From contig NZ_RDQF01000017.1 in the NCBI RefSeq assembly GCF_004114425.1, positions 85,400 through 149,399 on the forward strand: a stretch of 64,000 nucleotides of DNA, written 5' to 3'. The stretch is from Bradyrhizobium vignae (GTDB lineage: Bacteria > Pseudomonadota > Alphaproteobacteria > Rhizobiales > Xanthobacteraceae). The position numbers and the translations under genes are program-made. This document shows positions 23,558 through 31,508 of this stretch, one piece after another; the first letter of the stretch is position 1, and every line of letters starts with the position of its first letter. A model generated the notes under the pieces. That model was not told where the DNA came from. It did no database searches and was given only the letters and a program-made list of their open reading frames with translations.

Positions 23558-24697
23558 TCATCGCTCTTTCCCCGCCTCCACCGCCGCCATCGGCTGTCGC
23601 GCCCCATACATCAACGACCGCCACAGCCATTCGAGCGGGCCGTAGCGATAGCGACGCAGCCACCAGACGCTGAACAGCGCCTGTGCGGCGTAGACGGCAA
23701 TGCCGATGGCGAGAGCCTCGGCGACGCCAAGCCGGCCGAACAGGCCGAGGCCGTAGCCGTAAAAGATCCAACCGAAGATGAGGGACTCCGCTATGTAGTT
23801 GGTGAAGGCCATCCGTCCCAGCGGCGCGGCCCAGCCGAGCAGCTTCTTGCCGCGATCGAAATGGGCGATGCCGAGGATGGCGGCGCCATAGCCCAGCGCC
23901 AACAGGGTGGCGCCGAGCGGCTCGATGCCGCGATAAAGCAGGCCCGCGCCGAGAGCGAGCGCGGGAAGCCCGATGACGAACAGGGCGCGGGTGTTTTGCA
24001 CGATGCCGCTCCGCCAGGCCAGTATTCCCAGAAGAAATAGCCCGATCGTACGCAGAAAGACGAATGCGTGGAGCGAAGCGATCAGGGGAATTTCGCGCAG
24101 CCGAAACGCCAGCACATCGAGAAAGCCGCCCGTCGCATAGATGCGATTGGCGTCCATGGCATCGCGCCAGATCATAGTCCGGCTGGGAAACAATCCAGCC
24201 GGCGGAAAAGCCTGCATCGCCAGATACAGCCCCAGAGATGTCACTGCGGCGAAAGCGAGCAGCCAGCGCGGGCCAAACAGCAATGGTAGCACGATGAATC
24301 CGGCTAGCGCATATTCGGCGAGGATATCGCCATTCCAGATCAGGCAAAGGTGGATAATGCCGAACACCAGCAGCACGGCAAGCCGGCGCAGGAGCAAAAC
24401 GGTGCGACGTTTGCTGGCGGCGAGCCGGTCGAATTGAATGGCAAGACCTGCGCCGAACAGCAGCGAAAACAGCGCGAATGCCTTGAGCTCGATAGCCTGT
24501 GTCAGGATCGTTTCGATGGTCTGGTCGATGGGCGAAGCGAGTGTCTTGGGGCCGAGAAACTGCTCGAAGATCGAAATGCGAAATTCCATCACGAGATTGA
24601 TCGCCATGACGCCGAACAGGGCGATGCCCCTGAGCACGTCGATGGCATCGATCCGCTCTACGGACGGTGTCGGAGCTGCGGGGCTATATGGCGTCAT
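23558..24697 (-). CDS. DUF418 multi-pass membrane protein
   Basis: 379 residues from the ATG at 24697; the open frame runs much further upstream but that part has no protein character. It begins with a short tail, then RIDAIDVLRGIALFGVMAINL, the hallmark of DUF418/YeiB-like proteins, followed by about nine hydrophobic segments. ALFSLLFGAGLAIQFDR and GRMAFTNYIAESLIFGWIFY are family landmarks, the latter at the start of the DUF418 C-terminal domain. An inner-membrane protein of unknown role, distantly related to acyltransferase-3 proteins. Single gene, flanked by two family A repeats. Confidence 0.87.
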   Translation of the reverse strand: MTPYSPAAPTPSVERIDAIDVLRGIALFGVMAINLVMEFRISIFEQFLGPKTLASPIDQTIETILTQAIELKAFALFSLLFGAGLAIQFDRLAASKRRTVLLLRRLAVLLVFGIIHLCLIWNGDILAEYALAGFIVLPLLFGPRWLLAFAAVTSLGLYLAMQAFPPAGLFPSRTMIWRDAMDANRIYATGGFLDVLAFRLREIPLIASLHAFVFLRTIGLFLLGILAWRSGIVQNTRALFVIGLPALALGAGLLYRGIEPLGATLLALGYGAAILGIAHFDRGKKLLGWAAPLGRMAFTNYIAESLIFGWIFYGYGLGLFGRLGVAEALAIGIAVYAAQALFSVWWLRRYRYGPLEWLWRSLMYGARQPMAAVEAGKER

Positions 24698-24778
24698 GCA
24701 AGTCTCGGCTAATTCGGCCTTGCTGCCGCAGCTGCGCCCGGCCAGGCTCGGTGCAGGCGAGGTGCCGCCACGTTCTTT

Positions 24779-24856
24779 GTCATTGCGAGCGAAGCGAAGC
24801 AATCCAGAGTCTGTCCGCGAAGGCAGTCTGGATTGCTTCGCTGTGCTCGCAACGAC
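24779..24856. repeat. Intergenic repeat family A, short copy
   Basis: GTCATTGCGAGCGAAGCGAAGCAATCCAGA and TCTGGATTGCTTCGCTGTGCTCGCAACGAC form an almost perfect hairpin. It lies between two genes of the same direction (malonyl-CoA decarboxylase, then DUF418). Confidence 0.87.
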
Positions 24857-24873
24857 GCTGTGACGCGGCCTCT

Positions 24874-26226
24874 TTACGACAGCCGCATGTCCAGCAGCCT
24901 TCGTCCCTCGCCCTTCAGCAGCTTCTTCACCGCACTGGACGCCACCACCTCGCCGTCGTTCGCATAGGCCTCGTGGTTCTTCTCGATGTCGTCGAGGCGG
25001 TAGAGATAGTTGACCATCACGCCGGCGGACTCCCGCACGCCCTTGGGCGAGAGGTCGCCCATCCAGTTGATGCGCTCGAGCCGGGCACCGTTGCCGAGAT
25101 GGAAGCGGGCGACGGAATCGATCAGCCGGCCCTTCGGCGTGCGCGCCCTCAGGAAATAGTAGGCGGCGAGCGGCTCCAGCACGCCGCGAAGCAGTGCCGC
25201 CGTCTCGGGGCTTTCGAACCATTTGGGATCATCGAGACGCTTCAGCGCCTCGCGGTCCTCGTCCGCCAGCGGCAGCTCCTTGTCCTGCTTCACCCAGGCC
25301 ATGAAGCCGGGCACCGGCGACAGCGTCACGAAGGTGTCGAGCTTCGGCAATTCGCGGCGCAGCTCCTCCACCACCTGCTTGATCAGGAAGCTGCCGAAGG
25401 AGATGCCGCCCAGGCCGCGCTGGGTGTTGGAGATCGAATAGAACACGGCGGTGCGCGCCTTCTCGATGGGAAGGTGCTGGCGGTCGACCGCGAGCAGCGG
25501 CGCGATCGCGCCCGGGATCGTCTCTGTCAGCGCCACCTCGACGAAGATCAGGGGCTCGTCCACCATTGCGGGATGGAAGAAGGCGTAGCAGCGGCGGTCG
25601 ACCGGGTCGATACGGCGGCGCAGATCGTCCCAGTCGGAGATCTCATGCACGGCTTCGTAACGGATGATCTTTTCGAGGATGTTGGCCGGGGTCGACCAGT
25701 CGATCCTGCGCAGCACGAGAAACCCCCTGTTGAACCACGAAGAGAGAAGATGCGAGACGTCGCGGTCGAGCGCGGCGAGATCGGTGTGCCCGTTCATCAT
25801 GCCGAGCAGATCGGCGCGCATCTTGACGAGATCGCCGGTGCCACCCGGCGCGCGGTTGAGGCGGCGGATCAGTTCCTGCCGCCGCGGCTCGGAGGCGAAG
25901 TGCAGGGCACTGGCATCCTCGTCGCTCGGCTTGGCGCGCCATTGTTCGATCGCCTTGGAAAGTCGTTCCCGGTCGGGGCCGAAAAAGCGCACCAATCCTT
26001 CGAAAAAGGCGCGGCGTCCCGCCGCATCCAGCTCCTGATAGAGATCGAGCACCTCGCGCGCCATGGCGGTGCCGGAGGCTTCGCCCCGGCCGGACAGCAG
26101 CGCGCCGCAAAGCTCGAGCAGTCCATCGGCATCTCGTTTGGTGTCCGAGGCGTCGCCGCGGCGAAGCAGCGTGCGGCCGCGCTCGGAGATGGTGGCGAGC
26201 AGGTCGGAGAAGAAGGCGTTGGCCAT
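24874..26226 (-). CDS. Malonyl-CoA decarboxylase
   Basis: 450 residues. The N-terminal helical part (LLELCGALLSGRGEASGTA, LYQELDAAGRRAFFEGLVRFF) and the C-terminal GNAT-like catalytic part (CYAFFHPAMVDEPLIFVEVAL, VFYSISNTQRGLGGISFG, LVTLSPVPGF-like FVTLSPVPGFMAW and the late NHEAYANDGEV) match bacterial and mitochondrial malonyl-CoA decarboxylases. It converts malonyl-CoA to acetyl-CoA and CO2 in the cytoplasm. In rhizobia matA usually sits with matB (malonyl-CoA synthetase) and matC; neither is beside it here, so I give no symbol. It appears to be a single-gene unit. Confidence 0.9.
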   Translation of the reverse strand: MANAFFSDLLATISERGRTLLRRGDASDTKRDADGLLELCGALLSGRGEASGTAMAREVLDLYQELDAAGRRAFFEGLVRFFGPDRERLSKAIEQWRAKPSDEDASALHFASEPRRQELIRRLNRAPGGTGDLVKMRADLLGMMNGHTDLAALDRDVSHLLSSWFNRGFLVLRRIDWSTPANILEKIIRYEAVHEISDWDDLRRRIDPVDRRCYAFFHPAMVDEPLIFVEVALTETIPGAIAPLLAVDRQHLPIEKARTAVFYSISNTQRGLGGISFGSFLIKQVVEELRRELPKLDTFVTLSPVPGFMAWVKQDKELPLADEDREALKRLDDPKWFESPETAALLRGVLEPLAAYYFLRARTPKGRLIDSVARFHLGNGARLERINWMGDLSPKGVRESAGVMVNYLYRLDDIEKNHEAYANDGEVVASSAVKKLLKGEGRRLLDMRLS

Positions 26227-26557
26227 CTGGGCTTTCGATTCAGGTTTGTGCGTTGCGGAAGCTTACATGGGATTTGGGCAGAAGCCGATCACAATCAAGG
26301 AGGGGGATGCGGCATCTTTAGTTGGAGTGTGCGTTTGGCGAATGACGGCATGTTCAGGCCAGCGGGATTTGGAGAACGCGGCGGCCATCTCACCCGCCGT
26401 CATCGCAAGCGCAGCGAAGCAATTCAGACTGCCTCCGAGGAGGGATTCCGGATTGCGTCGTCGCATCCGCGCAAAATTGCTGCGCAATTTTGTCGCGAGC
26501 TCCTCGCAATGACGGGGGAGAGAGTTACGCAAGGCGCTCGCAATGACGAGATTGGGG
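26227..26557. other. Intergenic region (about 330 bp) mostly occupied by a repeat
   Basis: Between malonyl-CoA decarboxylase (its start side) and the 3' end of an AraC-type gene, both leftward. It holds the family A repeat at 26399-26513. The 26227-26398 part is lower in GC and should carry the promoter of the decarboxylase. No gene recognised. Confidence 0.5.
26399..26513. repeat. Intergenic repeat family A, copy with inverted AAAATTGCTGCGCAATTTT block
   Basis: GTCATCGCAAGCGCAGCGAAGCAATTCAGA at the left, CGCAAAATTGCTGCGCAATTTTG in the middle and CGAGCTCCTCGCAATGAC at the right. It is the inverse arrangement of the copy at 22105-22219. Confidence 0.85.
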
Positions 26558-27358
26558 CTACCCCTTCCCCGCAAACTCCGTCGGCGTCCGCCCCGTCACC
26601 TGGCGGAACGCCGCCGAGAACGCCGGCACGCTCGCATAGCCAAGCTGCGTGGCGAGCTGTTTCACCGAGACATTTGCATCCGTCGACAGCCGCTGGATCG
26701 CAGCCGCAATCCGCGCGCGCTGGCACCAGCTCTTGAAGCTGAGCTGCGTCTCGGTCGAGAACAGCCGCGACAGCGTCCGCACGGAGGTTCCGACCGCGCG
26801 CGCCAAGGTGTCGATGTCGTGCAGGCCGGTGGGATCGTCGAGCACGATCATCGCGGCGCGGCGGCAGCGCACTTCGCGCGGCAGCGGTACGAACGTCGTG
26901 GAATCCTCGGCCTGGTGCAATTCCAGCATCACCAGGCGCACCAGCAGTTCGGTGCGCTCCTCGGTGTTGCCTGCATCGAACAACGCGAGGATCGCCTGAT
27001 TGAGCAGCGGTGACACCCGCACCACGAATTCCCTGGTCAGGCCGTCATAGCGCTGCTGGCGCTTCAGCCAGGACAGGTCGAAATACAGCGTGCGCATCTC
27101 GATGTCGGCGAGCAGGTCGATGGCGTGCTCGAGCCCGGCCGGCACCCAGACCGCCCGGTCCGGCGGCACCAGCCAGCGTCCCCCGGGCGTCGTCACCTGC
27201 ATGGTGCCCCTGGTCGCATAGATCAGCTGCGCCTCGCGGTGCAGGTGCGGCTCGATCCGCATCCCCTTGGGATAATCGCGGGCGACCAGGTGCACGCCCG
27301 CGGGCGAGCGGTGGTTGCTCCGGACCTCGCGGAGGATTGGCGTTTCCAAGACAGTCAT
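26558..27358 (-). CDS. AraC-family transcriptional regulator with N-terminal cupin
   Basis: 266 residues from the ATG at 27358 (a second ATG three codons earlier at 27367 is possible). The N-terminal cupin sensor shows PHLHREAQLIYATRGTMQV and VPAGLEHAIDLL. The C-terminal double helix-turn-helix has DIDTLARAVGTSVRTLSRLF and VKQLATQLGYASVPAFSAAF followed by FRQVTGRTPTEF. It diverges from an MFS gene only 63 bp away, the standard arrangement for a local activator or repressor of the transporter. Confidence 0.88.
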   Translation of the reverse strand: MTVLETPILREVRSNHRSPAGVHLVARDYPKGMRIEPHLHREAQLIYATRGTMQVTTPGGRWLVPPDRAVWVPAGLEHAIDLLADIEMRTLYFDLSWLKRQQRYDGLTREFVVRVSPLLNQAILALFDAGNTEERTELLVRLVMLELHQAEDSTTFVPLPREVRCRRAAMIVLDDPTGLHDIDTLARAVGTSVRTLSRLFSTETQLSFKSWCQRARIAAAIQRLSTDANVSVKQLATQLGYASVPAFSAAFRQVTGRTPTEFAGKG

Positions 27359-27421
27359 TGGCAGCATCCCGTCATTCGCAAGACATATACCTCATTTTCG
27401 GAGCAGGAGAGGATTCGGGAA

Positions 27422-28594
27422 ATGAACAGCCCCAGCCGGGTCATCAGTTTCGTCAATGCAGGCCATTTCATCGACCATTATTCGATGCTGATCTTCGCCG
27501 CCGCCGTCATCATCATGGGCCCGGCGCTCGGCATGGCCTATTCGGAACTCCTGCCTTACGCGACGCCGGGCTTCGTTGCCTTCGGGGCGGGCTCGCTGCT
27601 CACCGGCTGGCTCGGGGATCGCTGGAGCCGCCGTCACATGATGCTGATCTTCTTCATCGGCATCGGCGCCTCCATGATCGCGGTCGGCTTCGTGCAGACT
27701 CCCGTGCAGCTCGGCGCCGCGCTGCTCGCCATCGGCATCTTCGCCTCGATCTATCATCCCGTCGGCACTGCCATGATCGTGTCCTATGCCGACCGGCTCG
27801 GTCGCGAGATGGGCATCAACGGCGTCTGGGGCAATCTCGGCGTCGCCTCGTCGGCCCTGGTCACCGGCGTGATCGGCCAGTATCTCGGCTGGCGCTTTGC
27901 GTTCATCGTTCCCGGCGTGGTCACGATCCTGATCGGCATCGGCTTCGCGATGAGCGTCGTGCATGAGGACCGCAAGGGCTCGAAGCAGGCGGCGGCCCAG
28001 GCGCGGGTGGCAAAACAGGACATGTGGCGCGTGGTGCTGTCGCTGCTGATCGTGGTGATCGCGATCTCCACGACCTTCAACGCCGTCACAGTCGCGCTGC
28101 CAAAGCTGTTCGCCGAGCGGCTCGCTGATCTCACCAAAAGCCCGGCGCTGCTCGGGGTCATCGCCGCCTGCGTCTACGTGTTCGGCGCGATGACGCAATA
28201 TACGATCGGCCGGCTGCTCGACCGCTACTCGCTGAAGACGGTGGCGCTGCCGCTGTCCTTCATGCTGGCGCCGTTCCTGTATCTGGCCGCGAGCCTGAAC
28301 AATCTGCCGCTGATCGTGGTCTCGATCGGCATCGTCATGGGCGCGTTCGGCCAGGTCACGGTGAACGATGCCATGGTCGGCAAGTACACCACCGAGGAGT
28401 GGCGCTCGCGCGCCTATGCCGTGCGCTATTTCGTCGGCTTCACCGCGGCCGGCGCCTCCGTCGGCCTGGTCGCCTGGCTCTACGAGCAGGGCGGGTTCGT
28501 CACCATGCTGCACGCCTTCGCCGCCCTCTGCCTGCTCGCGATCGCCGCCGCGCTGATTCTGCCGCGCGAGATCAGGACGCCGCAGCCGGCGTGA
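27422..28594 (+). CDS. MFS transporter
   Basis: 390 residues from the ATG at 27422 (AGGAGAGGATTC upstream). About 12 membrane segments. The MFS loop motif appears as GWLGDRWSRRHMML between segments 2 and 3, and the YSELLPYATPGFVAFG-SLLTG region precedes it. It starts NAGHFIDHYSMLIFAAAV, as in the fosmidomycin-resistance-like and sugar/organic-acid-type bacterial MFS group. The substrate is unknown. The divergent AraC regulator suggests expression is induced by a small ligand, perhaps the transported compound. Confidence 0.85.
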   Translation: MNSPSRVISFVNAGHFIDHYSMLIFAAAVIIMGPALGMAYSELLPYATPGFVAFGAGSLLTGWLGDRWSRRHMMLIFFIGIGASMIAVGFVQTPVQLGAALLAIGIFASIYHPVGTAMIVSYADRLGREMGINGVWGNLGVASSALVTGVIGQYLGWRFAFIVPGVVTILIGIGFAMSVVHEDRKGSKQAAAQARVAKQDMWRVVLSLLIVVIAISTTFNAVTVALPKLFAERLADLTKSPALLGVIAACVYVFGAMTQYTIGRLLDRYSLKTVALPLSFMLAPFLYLAASLNNLPLIVVSIGIVMGAFGQVTVNDAMVGKYTTEEWRSRAYAVRYFVGFTAAGASVGLVAWLYEQGGFVTMLHAFAALCLLAIAAALILPREIRTPQPA

Positions 28595-29025
28595 GAGGCT
28601 CTCGTGTCCCGGACAAGCTGCAACGCGTTGGCGTTGCTGCGTAGAGCCGGGACCCAGAAAAAAATTACAGGCGAGTGTCTCGGCGGCATGGGCCCCGCCT
28701 CAGCAGCGCACCGTCGAAGAGACGCTGCGCTGCGCCCGCAATGACGGGGAATGTGGCGGGCGGCGGGACCTGCGGCGGTACTTCCCCCGCTGCCTGCCCA
28801 TTATCCCATTCTGCCAGTGTTTTGCCCGACGGAGCAAGTCGTTTCGGCAAGTCCGAAATTTCGTGAGGTTTTTCAACCCCATCTCTACTGTGCATGGGGT
28901 TGTTTTCGCACTTTTTGTTTTCGCCCCCTGAACCCGCCGGTGCGGCGGAACCCGCTCTGCCTTCCGCGGGTTCTATCCCCTGTGGCCCCGACGCCCGGGA
29001 TAGATCAAGGGGGAAAGATACCTGC
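28595..29025. other. Intergenic region of 431 bp with two repeat remnants
   Basis: Begins with the palindromic element at 28604-28656. A half copy of family A ends near 28746 (GCTGCGCCCGCAATGACG). The rest, 28750-29025, has no gene I can support and should contain the promoter of the antiporter gene that follows. Confidence 0.5.
28604..28656. repeat. Intergenic palindromic repeat family D
   Basis: GTGTCCCGGACAAGCTGCAACGC is followed by GTTGCTGCGTAGAGCCGGGACCCA. The arms GTCCCGG/CCGGGAC and GCAACGC/GCGTTGC pair to give a hairpin. It follows the MFS stop by about 10 bp and may work as a terminator. Confidence 0.65.
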
Positions 29026-31281
29026 ATGCCATGGCGCCTGCTCCGAACGGTCGGCCTTGTCCCCGCGGCGCTTATCCTCACCACCATTGCAGTCGCCGCC
29101 GAACGCGGCAAATCGGCCGGACCCTCCGAGTCGCTCCTGATCCTGCAGATCGCGCTGCTGATGGCGCTCGGCCGCGGCCTCGGCGAGATCATGCAGCGGA
29201 TCGGCCAGCCCTCGGTGATGGGCGAACTGCTCGCCGGCATCATCCTGGGGCCGTCGCTGTTCGGCTGGATCTGGCCGGAGGCGCAAGCCGCGATCTTCCC
29301 CAAGACGCCCGAGCAGAAGGCGATGATCGACGGCATCGCGCAAGTGGGCATTCTGCTGCTGCTCTTGCTGACCGGCATGGAGACCGATCTCAAGCTGGTC
29401 CGGAAGGTCGGCAAGGCCGCGATCGCGATCTCGATTGCCGGCATCCTGGTGCCCTTCGCCTGCGGCTTCGCACTCGGCGAGTTCCTGCCGGATGCACTGC
29501 TGCCCAATCCGCAGGAGCGCCTGGTGGCATCGTTGTTCATGGGCACGGCGCTGTCGATCTCCTCCGTGAAGATCGTCGCCGTGGTGGTGCGCGAGATGAA
29601 TTTCATGCGCCGCAATGTCGGGCAGATCATCGTCGCGACCGCCGTCATCGATGACACCATCGGCTGGATCATCATCGCCGTCATCTTCAGCCTGGCCTCG
29701 CACGGCACGCTCGACATCGCCTCGGTGGCCAAAGCCGTGCTGGGGACGCTCGCCTTCCTCGCCATCAGCTTCACGATCGGCCGCCGCCTGGTGTTCCAGC
29801 TGATCCGCTGGGCCAACGACAACCTGGTCAGCGCCGCGCCTGTCATCACGGTGATCCTGGTGCTGATGGGCGTCATGGCGCTGATCACGCACCTGATCGG
29901 CGTCCACACCGTGCTCGGGGCCTTCGTCGCCGGCATTCTCGTCGGCGAGTCGCCGATCCTGACGCGGCAGATCGACGAGCGCCTGCGCGGCCTGATCTCG
30001 AGCTTCTTCATGCCGGTGTTCTTCGGCCTGGCCGGGCTCAGCGCCGACCTCCCGGTGCTGCGCGATCCCAGCCTCCTGATGCTCACCGGACTCCTGGTCG
30101 TGATCGCCAGCGTCGGCAAGTTCGGCGGTGCCTTCGTCGGCGGTACCTTGGGAGGGCTGAATGCCAGGGAGTCGCTGGCGCTCGCCAGCGGCATGAATGC
30201 GCGCGGCTCGACCGAGGTGATCATCGCAACCATCGGCCTCTCCATCGGCGTGCTCAGTCAGAACCTGTTCACGATGATCGTGACCATGGCAATCGTGACG
30301 ACGATGGCGATGCCGCCGATGCTGCGCGCGGCGCTGGCCAGGCTGCCGATGAACGAGGAGGAGAAGGAGCGGCTCGAGCGGGAAGAATTCGAGAAGCGCG
30401 GCTTCATCGCCAATCTCGAGCGTCCCCTGCTGGCGGTGGACGAGAGCCCCAACGCCACCTTCGCCGCCCACGTCGCCGGCCTGATCGCCGGCATGCGCGG
30501 CCTGCCGATCACGGTGCTGCATATCGGCAAGCACGCCGAGGAGCAGGAGAAGGGCCGCCATGAGAGTCACGAAGCCGTGGTCAAGAAGGCCGCCGAAACC
30601 GTCTCCGCCAACGGCGATGGCAATGCCGGCAGCATCGACGTCGTCACCCGCACCGGGCGCGCGGAGCTCGGCGAGACCATTGCCGACGAAGCGCGCAAGG
30701 GGTTCGACCTCCTGGTCGTCGGCGTCGCCAAGGTGGCCGCCGCCAAGGACCGTTTCGATCGCAAGATCGAGGATATCGCCGCAACGTTCGACGGACCGCT
30801 CGCCATCGTGGCCGCCAAAGGCAAGCATCTGAAGCAGCCAATGCCCGATGCGCTCAACATCCTCGTTCCCGTTTCCGGCAGCGCCGTTTCCAAGCGCGGT
30901 GCGGAGATCGCGGTGGCGCTGGCCGGCTCAGGCTCGCTCCGGGTGATCTATGTGGCGACGACGCGCGACAAGGGCGCACAGCGCGGCACTTCGCGCGGGC
31001 TGAGCCAGGAGACGGGCATCCTCAAGGACACCAGCGATCTCGCGGCCCGATACGACGTCGACATCACTACCACGCTGCGGCTGAACCGGGCGCCGGAGGC
31101 CGCGATTCTGCGCGAGATCGATACCACCGACGTCGACCTCGTCGTCATGGGTGTCGACCGCATCCAGGCCGATCACCTTTCCTTCGGCGGCGTCGCCGAC
31201 GCGGTGCTCAGGCAATCGAAGGTCTCGGTGCTGCTGGTGTCGAGCGGCGAGGCGCGGCAGGCGCCGCCGGAGAAGGCTTAG
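29026..31281 (+). CDS. CPA2-type cation:proton antiporter with C-terminal universal-stress-type domains
   Basis: 751 residues from the ATG at 29026; an upstream ATG at 28894 adds a proline-rich stretch that does not look coding. Residues about 1-30 look like a signal or first membrane helix. The antiporter domain covers about 35-440 (IGQPSVMGELLAGIILGPS, LLLLLLTGMETDL, VIDDTIGWIIIAVIF with the Asp-Asp pair, GMNARGSTEVIIATIGLS). About 460-740 holds two UspA-like repeats (LLAVDESPNATFAAHVAGLI, and NILVPVSGSAVSKRGAEIAV, with DLVVMGVDR and SVLLVSSG). It probably exchanges K+ or Na+ for H+ at the inner membrane, with the stress domains sensing nucleotide (inference). Confidence 0.87.
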   Translation: MPWRLLRTVGLVPAALILTTIAVAAERGKSAGPSESLLILQIALLMALGRGLGEIMQRIGQPSVMGELLAGIILGPSLFGWIWPEAQAAIFPKTPEQKAMIDGIAQVGILLLLLLTGMETDLKLVRKVGKAAIAISIAGILVPFACGFALGEFLPDALLPNPQERLVASLFMGTALSISSVKIVAVVVREMNFMRRNVGQIIVATAVIDDTIGWIIIAVIFSLASHGTLDIASVAKAVLGTLAFLAISFTIGRRLVFQLIRWANDNLVSAAPVITVILVLMGVMALITHLIGVHTVLGAFVAGILVGESPILTRQIDERLRGLISSFFMPVFFGLAGLSADLPVLRDPSLLMLTGLLVVIASVGKFGGAFVGGTLGGLNARESLALASGMNARGSTEVIIATIGLSIGVLSQNLFTMIVTMAIVTTMAMPPMLRAALARLPMNEEEKERLEREEFEKRGFIANLERPLLAVDESPNATFAAHVAGLIAGMRGLPITVLHIGKHAEEQEKGRHESHEAVVKKAAETVSANGDGNAGSIDVVTRTGRAELGETIADEARKGFDLLVVGVAKVAAAKDRFDRKIEDIAATFDGPLAIVAAKGKHLKQPMPDALNILVPVSGSAVSKRGAEIAVALAGSGSLRVIYVATTRDKGAQRGTSRGLSQETGILKDTSDLAARYDVDITTTLRLNRAPEAAILREIDTTDVDLVVMGVDRIQADHLSFGGVADAVLRQSKVSVLLVSSGEARQAPPEKA

Positions 31282-31409
31282 GCTACATCGAGTTCAGTCC
31301 GGCTGCACCTGCGCAGGAGGTGCGCTCCCTCTTGCGCTTGCGGGAGAGGTTTGGGGAGAGGGCTGTCTCCTCATTGAGACACTCCCCTTAGCGCCGATCC
31401 CTCTCCTCC

Positions 31410-31488
31410 GTCATTGCGAGCGCAGCGAAGCAAATCCAGACTGTCACCGCGGAAAGATTCTGGATTGGTTCGCTGCGCCCGCAATGAC
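31410..31488. repeat. Intergenic repeat family A, short copy
   Basis: GTCATTGCGAGCGCAGCGAAGCAAATCCAGA pairs with TTCTGGATTGGTTCGCTGCGCCCGCAATGAC. It lies between the convergent antiporter and RND genes (gap 31282-31508). The preceding bases also hold a weak GCTTGCGGGAGAGG element resembling the one at 47952-48010. Confidence 0.85.
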
Positions 31489-31508
31489 GATGTGGATGCC
31501 TCGGCGCC

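Noticed and set aside
28894..29025. N-terminal extension of the antiporter gene to an upstream ATG
   Set aside because: The added 44 residues are Pro/Gly/Ser-rich with no family match; the ATG at 29026 follows an acceptable ribosome binding site.
29005..30828. Minus-strand open frame of 607 codons over the antiporter gene
   Set aside because: His/Asp/Gly-rich translation typical of an antisense shadow; the antiporter reading is certain.
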